Made by a program: the position numbers and the translations under genes. From positions 124,001-188,000 of the forward strand of contig JALRME010000019.1 of assembly GCA_026120035.1 (NCBI GenBank): 64,000 nucleotides of DNA, written 5' to 3'. This document shows, one piece after another, positions 1 to 10,261 of this stretch (its first letter is position 1; each line of letters begins with the position of its first letter). Origin of the DNA: Coleophoma eucalyptorum. Lineage: Eukaryota; Ascomycota; Leotiomycetes; Helotiales; Dermateaceae. The notes beneath the pieces were generated by a model that did no database searches, was not told the origin of the DNA, and saw only the letters and a program-made list of their open reading frames with translations.

Positions 1-789
1 ATCCCATCTCTAGGAAAACGACAACATCAAGTGCCCGCGTTGAGCGAATACTATTGATTCTAGAATAATCTAACGAGACCAGTGGCGGCGGGGCGGTCCT
101 AAAGGACATGATACTCAAAGTTTATATCAAAGAGAACGACGTAGCTAGCTTCACAGGTCATTCCGAGCCTAAGTCCCATGCTTGATGTGTCAAAGCAAAA
201 CTCTATCTCGTGTACTTTGCACCACATATCTCGACCATAATCATGGTTAGCTTGCCTTCCGGTTTCGCCCTGATCAAATTATCCGATTCCAGATAAAATA
301 CCCAACGTTCAACTTGTGTTTGGTTCAGGCAATGGTATATCCCGTTGAGACCATTCATTCTCGGCTAAGTTGTTGTGCTCACCGAAAACCTAGACCGAAA
401 ACCTAGAACTCTAGCTCTCTTCCGTTTGCAGCTTCTGTATATATGTGTTCACCGAAAACAGCGGATATTGACTTGGTGGTAATGATCACGCAGTACCTGG
501 TCTGATTGTCTAGCTTTACGCAGCCATATAATCGCAACATCTGGATAGACTTTATTTTGTAGAACATGGATAGATCATCTGTGCCGAGAACGCCAAGATC
601 CGTTTGCAGAGCTCGTTATCGTATGTGACAAGATAAGTTAACTCAACTTAGGAAACTTTATACGCGTACATTTCCATACGTCCAATTAGGATCGAAAATT
701 AGACTAGATTCATCTTCCCTTTGAATATATTATGTAAAGACTTATAGGTATTGCCTAGAATCTCAACCTGCCGATTCCATGTAGTGAAC
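1..789. other. Intergenic, no gene recognised
   Basis: No open frame of convincing length or family is seen on either strand. Two head-to-tail copies of a 13-bp unit (accgaaaacctag, 381-406) and a partial third match near 452 are the only structure noticed. In many filamentous ascomycetes a PfkB-type pseudouridine kinase domain would follow the PsuG gene on the minus strand here. I could not find its GxGD or sugar-binding motifs in this stretch. Confidence 0.5.
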
Positions 790-2068
790 CTAACGGCTGT
801 TGGCGAGACGTGAGAGCTCAACAGAGACTTTTCCTGCCATTGTGACATTCAGCCTCATCAATTCCCTATTTGCAAGAATGACTTTTCCTCCTGTTCGTTC
901 TTTTATTCTGGCAAGGATGAAAGGGGTGTTTGAAGCACCATGGTAGCCTTTCTCAGTAGCTTCTTGAATAGCAGTGTCGATTACATCCTCAAGTTCGGAC
1001 TGGGGTATTGAGTGCATAGTGGGTATGGGATTGGCGAAAAATATCCCCGATGACAGATCCAGTTGCCTTTGTGCATCTATGTTTTTTTATTAGCTGATCA
1101 GGAAGTCACAATATTCCCACAAAGACTCACAAATGATCGCTGCTGCCTCCTTCTCATCGTGGATAATTGTTGGACTTCTAATCCCACTATGACGGCAATA
1201 GAAAGATGGAATGTCGACGTCGTTATCAGGACGCCCTTCTGCAAACGTGCTCACACAGACACCTTGGGTTTCTAAATATTCCAAGGTTCTGGGCAAGTCT
1301 AGAAAAGTTTTGCATCCACTACTAATAACTGTGACATTCGTTCTACCAAGCTCTGTCAGATCTGCGGAGATATCCATGCTGTCTTGTCCACCACGATGAA
1401 CTCCACCGAGACCACCTGTACCCAAAATCTCGATACCAGCCATTTGTGCTAGTACCATGGTGCCAGATATGGTTGTGCCACCTTGAAGACGTTTACCGGA
1501 GAGACCCTGTTACCAAATATCAGCACGTAAGATTTCAAGGCCCTGATTAGACTAAGGATAGGAATGAGGTTCGTTTGTCCGAGACTCTCTTTGCCGATCA
1601 AGACCCATCTTAACAACTTACCAAGCCAATAATGTATGGGAGGTCCCGTCTGGAAACTTTCATCACTTCCGGCTTGCCTGATGAGGATGCAAGTCGCCGC
1701 AACTCCTCGGTGCTCAATCCAACTCGCGCAACACCGTCAAGTACTGCGATTGTAGCAGGAACAGCACCATTCTCTCGAAGGATATCTTCTAAAAGAATAG
1801 CCAAATCTCCGTTTGGTTCCGGTGGATAACCATGCGTATATATTGTTGATTCAAGTGCCACGACTGGCTTTCCCGTCTCAACGGCATCTTCGACTTCCTT
1901 GGACACTTTCAACACCCTCGAGTCAAATTTTTTACGTATTTTTTGTGTGCTGTGTAGCCGGTATCCGGTAGGCAAAGTAATTTTATGGCCCGCTGTTGAT
2001 CTGAAAGTTTTGCAACTCGTAAGTGACTTGGCTCTGGTCCACAATAATGATATTCTTTGAGGGATCAT
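790..2068 (-). CDS. Pseudouridine-5'-phosphate glycosidase (PsuG/IndA family), stand-alone
   Basis: This enzyme family reversibly splits the C-C glycosidic bond of pseudouridine 5'-phosphate into uracil and ribose 5-phosphate. My model has three exons, 2068-1622, 1506-1131 and 1076-790 (369 aa), with GT..AG introns at 1507-1621 and 1077-1130 that keep phase. Visible family motifs are VVALESTIYTHG (Glu73, the likely catalytic acid), DGVARVGLS, VMKVSRRDLPYIIG, GTGGLGGVHRGG, SSGCKTFLDLPRTLEYLE and FFANPIP. The first 45 residues are basic and Ser/Thr-rich, like a mitochondrial leader. The frame stops at the natural C-terminus of the glycosidase domain, so the PfkB kinase domain often fused to it in fungi is absent. 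It shares a 494-bp promoter with the divergent transporter. The family is certain; the exact start is less so. Confidence 0.9.
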
Positions 2069-2562
2069 GATATTCCGAATGTGATTTGTTGTTCTTCGTA
2101 GGCGATGAATTTTGTTGTATATAGTTACATCTACGAACTACTTGAATATATAATCTGGCTCGACTTCGAGGTGGTACTACAAGATTGCGATGTATCAACA
2201 TCAGCATACTGTTTTGCCAGGCTCGGGTGGCAAAAGAAAATTAAGTTTGTTTACACGGAATGAGCGCATGTTAGTCTCCTTCTCAAAGTGACCGTTCCGG
2301 GCATAGCCATCTGATCAGAAGTGGAAAATATATGGGTATAGCGCATTTGGTTTGCTGTTTCCAAGGTATTGTCGAATTAGTCGGTATTTTGCGCATTCCA
2401 CAATAAAGGCTATAGGGAGGGGCATCGTCAGGATAGTCATAGTCACGAGTGCCTTTTATGGCAACTGTTCGACTAGGATTGGATTCACCACTTGCATTTC
2501 TCACATACATCTTCCGCAAGCTCATTTGATGCAAAACTGCTGTTGCATGAGCGGATCATCAA
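2069..2562. promoter_or_regulatory. Divergent promoter between PsuG and MFS exporter
   Basis: These 494 bp separate the start codons of two divergently transcribed genes and must hold both promoters. I found no decisive TATA box or operator. Short open frames here are not supported by any family. Confidence 0.5.
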
Positions 2563-4471
2563 ATGACAAATGCACCTCCTCTCCAGACGGAGGCATCAGA
2601 AGATGCCCAAACTGAGACACCCAGACGCCGCAGTTGTTTTCAGGTGATAGCAGTTTTAACCGGCCTTTATGTGAGTCTATTTCTGCTGTTTGTTCTGCAA
2701 TAAAGGTTCTATAATTCAGAGGACTGACTGGCAACAGCTATCTTTATTCCTTGTTGCTCTGGATCAGAGCATTGTTGCCACAGCAGTGCCAGTTATAGTT
2801 TCAGACCTAGCATCTTCGAGCGGTTATGTGTGGATAGGGTCCGCTTACCTCCTAGCTACAGCAGCTGCTGGTCCCGTTTGGACAAATTTGTCTGATATTT
2901 GGGGGCGTAAAATCGTCATTCTTGCTGCTGTTGCCTTGTTTTTTGTGAGCTCAACTATCTGTGCTGTTGCAACTAATATGCCAATGCTCATAGCTGGGCG
3001 AGCATTACAAGGAATTGCTGGGGGTGGATTGGTTCAAATGGTTCATGTTACTATTTCAGACCTGTTCAGTGTCAGGTTAGTTCTGGTCATATGTATCTTG
3101 AAGGCTGCACTAAATAAACAATTGATAGGAGTCGAAGTCTGTATCTTGGCCTTCTGGAGCTTATGTGGGCTGTTGCTGGTGGGGTAGGTCCTGTCATCGG
3201 TGGCGCATTCACCCAAACAATATCGTGGAGGTGGTGCTTTTGGATCAATTTGTATGAAAGTCTTCGTTCGTACTATTGGACCCAATTACTGACAGTATTT
3301 AAGACCTTTATCATTCTTTACATTCATGGCACTACTAATTTTCTTGGACGTACACAACCCAAAGACAAATGCGTTGGATGGACTTAAAGCTGTCGATTGG
3401 GGAGGAATTATTTCTATTTTAAGCTTCACGTGCTTGCTGCTGATTGGCCTTCAGCTCGGAGGCACTTCTTACCCGTAAGTATTCCCAACTCATTACCAAG
3501 TTTTGAAAGTAAAATTTTACTGAAGAATTCCAAAGATGGAAGTCGCCTCTAGTGATCTGTCTTATCATTGCCGGAACACTAATGCTAGTCTTCTTCGTGT
3601 TGAGTGAAGAGCGAGCTCGTTATCCGCTTATACCTTTGGATCTCCTCAAGAACGTATCAAATTTGGCGAGCTTGCTTGTCGTATTCTTTCATGGAATGGT
3701 AAGTACACTAGATTAAATATATACCTTGCATTTACTTAAAAATATCAGGTTTACATAGCTCAGGAATACTATCTTCCACTCTATTTCCAATCTGCTCTCG
3801 CCGCATCACCATTTCGCTCTGGGCTTCTAGTGCTGCCTGTCAGCTTGACCGAGGCATTAGCAGGTATTTTCTGTGGTATTTTAATTCATCGAACTGGGAG
3901 ATATCTCGAAATAACATATGTTGGATGCGCCATCATGACGGTTGGTGCTGGCCTTTATATTACCTTTTCGGCATCTACCACAGTTGCAAAGATTATCGGC
4001 ATAGAGATAGTTGGTGGTATTGGAGCCGGTTGTCTCTTCGAACCGCCGCTTATTGCGCTGCAAGCATTCACTACTCAAGATAAAACTGCTGCAGCAACAT
4101 CTACGTTTGGATTCGTGAGGCCTTTCGCACAATCTCTGTCCTTAGTTTTAGGTCTGGTGGTATTCCAGAACAGCATGGAGCTGCGTATTCCGGGTTTAGA
4201 GGCAGCAGGTGTGTCGAAGCCAGTTACAGATCTACTATCAGGTGGTGAAGCAGCAGCGAATGTGATGATTGTTTCTAAAATACCCGATCAAATGGATCAG
4301 TTAGCTGTGGCCGATGCATTTATCTGGAGTCTAAGGAATATGTGGATTATGTACACATGCTTTAGTGCAATGGCGGGCGTGGCTAGTGTATTTATTGGCA
4401 AAAAGGCGCTGAGCAAGGTACATGTAGAGACGATAACAGGCCTAAGAGAAAAGGACGTTGTTGTTAATTGA
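2563..4471 (+). CDS. MFS multidrug exporter, DHA2-like (14-TMS type)
   Basis: This is a major facilitator drug:H+ antiporter in the plasma membrane. The model has six exons: 2563-2670, 2738-3075, 3129-3251, 3304-3474, 3536-3698 and 3749-4471 (541 aa), all with GT..AG introns in phase. The start is the first ATG after an in-frame TGA at 2548. Motifs seen are LDQSIVATAVPVI (family motif D1), TNLSDIWGRKIVI (motif A), IAGRALQGIAGGGLVQM (motif B/C region) and [23 protein letters not shown] (shown in part). The C-terminal half has further hydrophobic helices, ending after VFIGKKALSKV. Without linked biosynthetic genes the substrate cannot be guessed. It converges on the rhodopsin-domain gene downstream. 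Confidence 0.9.
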
Positions 4472-4742
4472 GTATTTAAAATTGATTAGACTAGTCAATA
4501 CAATTCGGGCATTTCCATAAAATTTTCAACCCTGGCGAAATTTCAATCTAGTACCTTCGTTCCAGTCAACCAGTCCAGGAAACAGACACTTCACCTACTC
4601 AGTAATACAGAATTCCACTTTCTGCAAACTTTTGGACGTACTACTAAAGATTTTCTCTGTGCCTTTGGCTCGGCTATGCTTTTTTATCAAAGGAGTTGGA
4701 AAGGAAAGCTGAAATTTTACAATATCAATTTGATGTAACTTG

Positions 4743-4862
4743 TGGTAAAGAATAATATATACGCTAGACAAAACGCTCTATGACTGTAGATCGACATTTG
4801 ATATATGGTAAAAGAATAAAATATACGCTGGAAAAAAACGCTCTATGACAGTAGTTTGACAT
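4743..4862. repeat. Imperfect tandem repeat, two ~56-bp copies at 63-bp period
   Basis: Copy 1 spans 4743-4797 and copy 2 spans 4806-4862. Both run from tggtaaa.gaata through atacgct, then aacgctctatgac, to gacat. They lie in the 409-bp gap (4472-4880) between two converging genes, just past the stop of the minus-strand gene, so they are probably in its 3' UTR or terminator region. Nothing else is recognisable in this gap. Confidence 0.75.
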
Positions 4863-4880
4863 AAGAAAATAAGTTCAAAT

Positions 4881-6330
4881 TCATACAGCCTCGCATATCT
4901 TTTCTCCACTCCCCTCCGTAACCTCTTCTATGATTTCTTCTCCACTTCCATCTCGGCTCTCACTTCCACATGTTTCTGACACATTGATTCCAGATTTATT
5001 CATTAATGATAATTCTCTTTTCTCGCTGCTTTGGATGAAGCTAGCGTCTTGTGCGGCAAATTCGGTTGCTGTGGTAGTGGGAGTTTTGATGTTAGAGCGC
5101 GATGTAAGTGGAATGAGGGGAGCTAATCGAGATGTGACCTTCTGAACGAGTGGGCGGCATAAAACAAGGTTCGCTACCAGCATCGCCGTGCTTAGTTCGC
5201 GGATTGACCAAGGAACCCAGACTGGTTGAAATGGATTCGAGAGAACGTGATACTTCTGCAAAATCGCAGCAATAATCTAGAGGGTTTAGCTTTGTAGTCC
5301 GACACAGTCATCTGGATATTACTCACCACGAAAAATCCGAGCCCGAAAATACCGCACAGGGAGAGTTTTCTGCCATAAATTAGTTTCTACTTCTTCCTAA
5401 GCATGCCTCGTTGATAATTACCTTTCTAAGTTAACTTTTGCAGTTATAATAACGGATATTGGAATTATTAGAATAATTATGTCCGAGGAGATATTGAATA
5501 CCATTTGTATGGTGTTATAGTGGATCCACGTGTAGCACTGTTCTATAATAGTCTGTCAGCGCTATTGTGATAATTTGGGGTACAATCTCTCGAGTTGGAG
5601 TTATAAAGGAACTCAATTAGGGCAATGAATGGACCGAGATATAAGACTTACCAACATCAGGCACCAGGACAAGATACTGGGAAAATGGGCGACACCATCC
5701 AGCGTAAAAGGCTAATGTAACTGCGATGTATCCAATGACACAATAAACACTAACGGCTTTGACTACTTTGTTTTGTTTAATACCCCGACTATATTCAAGT
5801 TAGAGATCGATATAAATAACCACGACATTGGAGTTGCGGATTGGAATCTTACGTTAGACGATAGTATACGAGAAGCAAACTAGCTTTGATTAACCATAAT
5901 GTTGTTTGTAGTGCAGACTCGCTCAGCACGTTTATAATCCCGAGCTGTCTGCCATACTTCTGAGTCTCAACAGCGTTGAGGGTATTATATTGTAGAGGGG
6001 TGTTGATATGGTCGTATAAATAGAGGCAAGCAACAGCAGTGGTATACGTAATCTATATATCAGGCGCTTCAATTAGAGGAGTAACTCATATATCTAGATT
6101 TTGGATCACATACCATTGCCAATATCATTATATAGTCATCGAAATTGCCATTTATAAGATACCGCGGCCCATAGAGAATGCGTTGAGATATACTGTGGTA
6201 GAGACGAAAGTAAGTATTACCCAGAGGTAACGGAATAAGGGAGAAATAGAGCTTACAGTCTCATGCAGACCACTACAACACAAATCGCATACCAGACCCA
6301 GCACTCAACAGCAAGTGTATCAATGGACAT
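4881..6330 (-). CDS. Rhodopsin-domain (Pth11/SAT4-like) fungal membrane protein
   Basis: This is a seven-helix fungal integral membrane protein of the rhodopsin-domain group, related to Pth11-like receptors. I assembled seven exons: 6330-6257, 6192-6114, 6052-5853, 5788-5652, 5542-5422, 5369-5327 and 5276-4881 (349 aa). All introns are GT..AG, 47-109 nt and in phase. Conserved pieces in order are an N-terminal helix ending in MRLISQRIL, DDYIMILAM, YGRQLGIINVLSESALQTT, ASLLLVYYRLTRG, AFYAGWCRPFSQY, QCYTWIHYNTIQMVFNISSD, CGIFGLGFFVIIAAILQKYH and PWSIRELSTAMLVANL. The C-terminal ~70 residues are polar and acidic. Helix 1 is short, so an upstream exon cannot be excluded. The ligand is unknown. 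Confidence 0.85.
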
Positions 6331-7110
6331 AGCGTTACCCTTATGTCCAAGGACAACCCAACGAGAAAAAGTGAATGAATCCCTTAGAAGCAGAGAGTAA
6401 ACGTTTTGTGCAGACAAGGGCTGTGATTGAAGTTGTACCAGAATGGGCTATCGCAATGTTCTGAACAACAAAGATGTCTTGTTCTTGGATTTATTCCTCG
6501 CAAAGTTATTTGAAGTTCATGCTATCTGTTATACGTCCCGAGGTTCTGGGTTCTAGAGAGGTGCTTCCGCATGCGGCGAGACCTAGATCACTTTGACTTA
6601 ACTATTGATCGCTAAATCCCAACGGATGATGGCGATATTGAAGTTCCGTGGCCTTTAGCGATTTTAGACAATTTAGAACAATTTGAACTTCTGCCTAGTG
6701 CTTACAAGACGCGCTTTCCCCGCAAGTTTCAGGATAACTTGATATCTCTCAGATTATATGTGACTTGTCGCAGTAGAGATGAAGTGGCACAGAATGTCTC
6801 CTGAACATGTTCATTGAATGCTAAGAAAGCTTAATTTGTTTGGCAACTTTTAGAATCAGTATGGCTCTCGAACGATATTTTGCATCCGATGAATTCATCA
6901 GGTGTCCGCTTCTAGTTTACCTTAAAACACTAAATAAGCTACTCGCCGGAATTAGAAGGTCATCGGAAGGAAATAGGCCTCGGAACAGCGACCAGTGGGC
7001 AAGCGAGAGTATAAAAATTAGAATAACAGATGATAAGAGTAAGCAGTTTGGGGGTTTATGTGCTAGGAATTGTTAGTAAGGCACCAGAGCGGACGAGTAT
7101 GCGCCATTGC

Positions 7111-7290
7111 ATGCTTTAAGACTCTGCTTGTATTCCTAAACCGAAATAAAGTATTTTAGTTGATTGGCGGACGATTCATCCGTTAGCCTTTTGTTCGTCC
7201 ATGCTTTCAGACTCTGCATATATTCCTAAACCGAAGTAAATTATTGCAGTTGATTGGCGGATGATTCATCCGTTAGCCTTTTGTTCGACC
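7111..7290. repeat. 90-bp head-to-tail tandem duplication
   Basis: The block 7111-7200 is repeated directly as 7201-7290 with no spacer and no length change. By eye there are about nine base differences. Both copies start atgcttt.ag, contain tgattggcgg and end ttgttcg.cc. Neither has coding potential. Confidence 0.9.
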
Positions 7291-9070
7291 ATGGAGATAG
7301 GCCCAGCGGGTAGCCCATCCCCATCTCAATGTCAAAGAAGAAGCTGCGGGGTCTTTAGCTTTGGTGGCTACTTTACTCCAAACCATATGTACGTATTCGG
7401 TTCGAAACTAGCTATGTGGCTGAAGATACCTGTCAATCTGCGCATTGAACACACGTGAATAACTTCGAAATTTTTGACGTTGGTATCTATATTCTGGGTT
7501 TCAGAAATTAAATTAATAATATATGGTTCCTCAGGATATGGCTGTCATGATTACAGGTGCGATAAAAACTACAGATACGGACGAATACAGGACAAATTTC
7601 CAAAGATTTACAATGGTGTAATATTCGGAATGAGCATACGCCTTTTTGACATCGTCGCTCTCGATCATCACATCTAGGTTGGCTTTCGTGGATCTCGCCC
7701 ATAGCATTATATTAACTCAGCCTTAACACGATACCAAGAAGCAGCAAGGTTACTTCGATCTAACTTATGATGGGAATGCGCCTGGCAACTTCAGTAATTG
7801 CAATGGCCCATCTAGTCTTCCTCAACAAATTATATTTCAGGCCACCATATTTGCTAGCTGATTTCCACTTCCGGAAAGCATCTTTCTGATGTACTATCAG
7901 CCTAAGTAGCCGAGCTATTGGCGCCGCAAAGCTGCTCATCTATTTCAATGAAATCTCTTTGCACAACTAAATCTTCTATCGCGCCCCGACACAGCATACC
8001 AATACCCCATGCTTTAGTCTCCCTACTAAAATATAGATTCACTTCCGCATGTGGTTGTTATCTATGACTACCAAGATATGAACGTCAACTCACTATACGG
8101 AGCGGTTGTTCCTGGCGTCACCATTGACCATACCGAAGATCCAGGAACCCTTCCTCATTGTTAGCCACCTGCTGTCAAAAAATTAGCTGAACAAGAAAAC
8201 CTGATCGTTCGGCTGTCACCAGACTCATTTTAGTGTGCAGTTTATGTCAAAAGATAAGGTTTCCGGTATTTGCAGATGAATAAGATCCAAGCAAAGGCCA
8301 CCATTAAAATCTGGAAATTAAATATACTTATCACACCACAGAGCTTGGACTCGAAAAAATTAAACCTTATAAAATACTCTATTATCCGTCGGCAGATAAT
8401 GGTCTTTCGGGGAAATACTTAACAACTTCCCCACCCACAGTTATGATAATCGATATTCAATATCTGGAAAGAATTCACAAGACGAATGGTAAATACATCG
8501 AGAAGTCGAGAAAGCGAGAAGTAATTCTCATGGTTCCAAATTGCCGTCAAGTATTTACAAATCTGGTTTTCAGGTGAGGACTGGCACACAGTTCTGGTCA
8601 ATTTGTGATTTGTGTTTGCGTGTCGCTGAATATTTGAGTTGCATCATGCTCCCGACTTCACTATAGGAGCGGATCACCAGTCGCATCTCACTAAGGTACA
8701 ACTTCTTTTACCGTCAGCCAGCACGATACTACATACGATAGTTTAATCTTCGAGTGTCTCCTTTACAAACCAAATTGATCGGCGCGCCATTTCAGGGATA
8801 GAAGCTTCCTCGCGAGCTATAATATAGTTCTAAATATTAACTTAATCGAAGGCGATGATTTTCACTTTCTTTGTTTAATAATACATTTATAAGTAAAATG
8901 ATTGCTTTGGAGAAATTGAAGTGACATTGTACTCACCGTTACAATATCTAAGATTGAGACAAAATTTCAAAGCAGTCTCCAATTCTGGAAGTTGTCTAAA
9001 TTTTGATGAGTCCTGTTAAGACCATTCAAATAGCCTTGGATTTTAGATTTATTCTTAGAATGGTTATTGA

Positions 9071-9110
9071 ACATTGAATGCGAATACGAAACATTGAATG
9101 CGGATACGAA
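9071..9110. repeat. 20-bp tandem duplication
   Basis: The 20-mer at 9071-9090 is repeated at 9091-9110 with a single change (gcgaat versus gcggat). It lies in the gene-free region and no function is suggested. Confidence 0.85.
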
Positions 9111-10176
9111 AAGGGGAAAGGAGCAATAAGCATGAATAATAGGTCTAAGATTGGTGGCCCACGAAGATTTTTCTATCAACGGTAGTTGAATATCTTGTCT
9201 CTCGCTTGAATGTCGCACATAGGTGACAAAAACTCCGACTCGGCATTTTATCTCGAGCTCCGTAATTCAGCGGGTAAATTCCCCGCCAAACGACTTGACC
9301 ACACGACGTGGTGTGGGGCAGGAATCATTGGCCTCTAACTTGTCGAGCTGGTCGTGCAAATACATGCGGTCGGAGCCTCGGCGGTTACGATGTCCGTTGA
9401 TAATAGGATCTTGATGTCGTTATTCCAAGGTTCTTCGGCAAATACTTTAGATTTTCTCAATTGTAGTCGCATACGCTTGGTACCTTGTTGTTGACAATGG
9501 ATTACAAAACGGTGGCTGACGTGGTCTTGCAGATCTCCTGTGCCCGGCTCCGCATAGCATGAGTAGTAGAACTCGAATTAGACAAATGACGACTTTGGGA
9601 TGATTATCCAGAGAGAATTGGTCCTCGCTGAACTGCAGATAGTACTGCATATATCTAAACAGTTCTTGAAGTTGTCTCTCCTTAAAGATTCAAGTGTGGG
9701 GTCACAATCGACCAAATGCAATGTTCGAACTCTATACTTCAATGTGCTTGTTTTCCTGCTAAAGTAATACCATCAATGGATCATCCCCACGGTTCATCAC
9801 TTTCATGGACCGGATGAATTACGCTCCTGCCAAACATCTTGCTCACAGTGGGGCTGAAACAATCTATGGGGGTACGGCAGTTGAGCATTTAAGGTGGAGG
9901 CTTGGGGGTGCCTTGCTAATGTGCCCGCAAAGACCATGCGGCAGTCTAAAACTCCCCGGCCCTTTCACATAAACATAATTAGTTTTAAATGCAGCCTATG
10001 GTAGGAGGATAGGTCCTTTTGGCTCCACCTAGATTCCTCGTCGCTATACTTTTGTTTCTCTATGTCCGACGCGTATCACAAGGAGTGGATATCGCAATTA
10101 AACATCCTCATGTCGATTAGGAATTTACTACCGCATCCTATGGATTTGGACTGAGATAGACTTCCCCAAAGCAGTG

Positions 10177-10185
10177 TATATATAG
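10177..10185 (+). promoter_or_regulatory. Probable TATA box of the carboxylesterase gene
   Basis: TATATATAG lies about 80 bp upstream of the ATG at 10262, a usual distance for a fungal core promoter. No other TATA-like run is nearer the start. Confidence 0.45.
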
Positions 10186-10261
10186 CCACAGGACCACATA
10201 CTGATTGTAAGCACTGCTTTACTTCGAAAAAGGCATCACAGGTTTTTCAAAGGCTTATAAA

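Larger units (their letters stand above)
6331..10261. other. Long AT-rich gene-free region
   Basis: Nearly 4 kb hold no open frame with a recognisable family or convincing length. The DNA is visibly AT-rich and contains two tandem duplications (listed separately). A stretch near 9290-9540 on the minus strand reads as about 80 residues of protein-like sequence (it includes KSKVFAEEPWNND) but is closed by stops, so it could be a gene relic. The final ~100 bp carry the promoter of the carboxylesterase gene. Confidence 0.5.

Noticed and set aside
1..789. Search for a PfkB kinase domain continuing the PsuG gene
   Set aside because: No sugar-kinase motif appears in any minus-strand frame, and the PsuG frame ends with a clear TAG.
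9290..9540. Protein-like stretch on the minus strand (includes KSKVFAEEPWNND)
   Set aside because: Stops close it on both sides and I could not assign a family or assemble exons, so it is only a possible relic.
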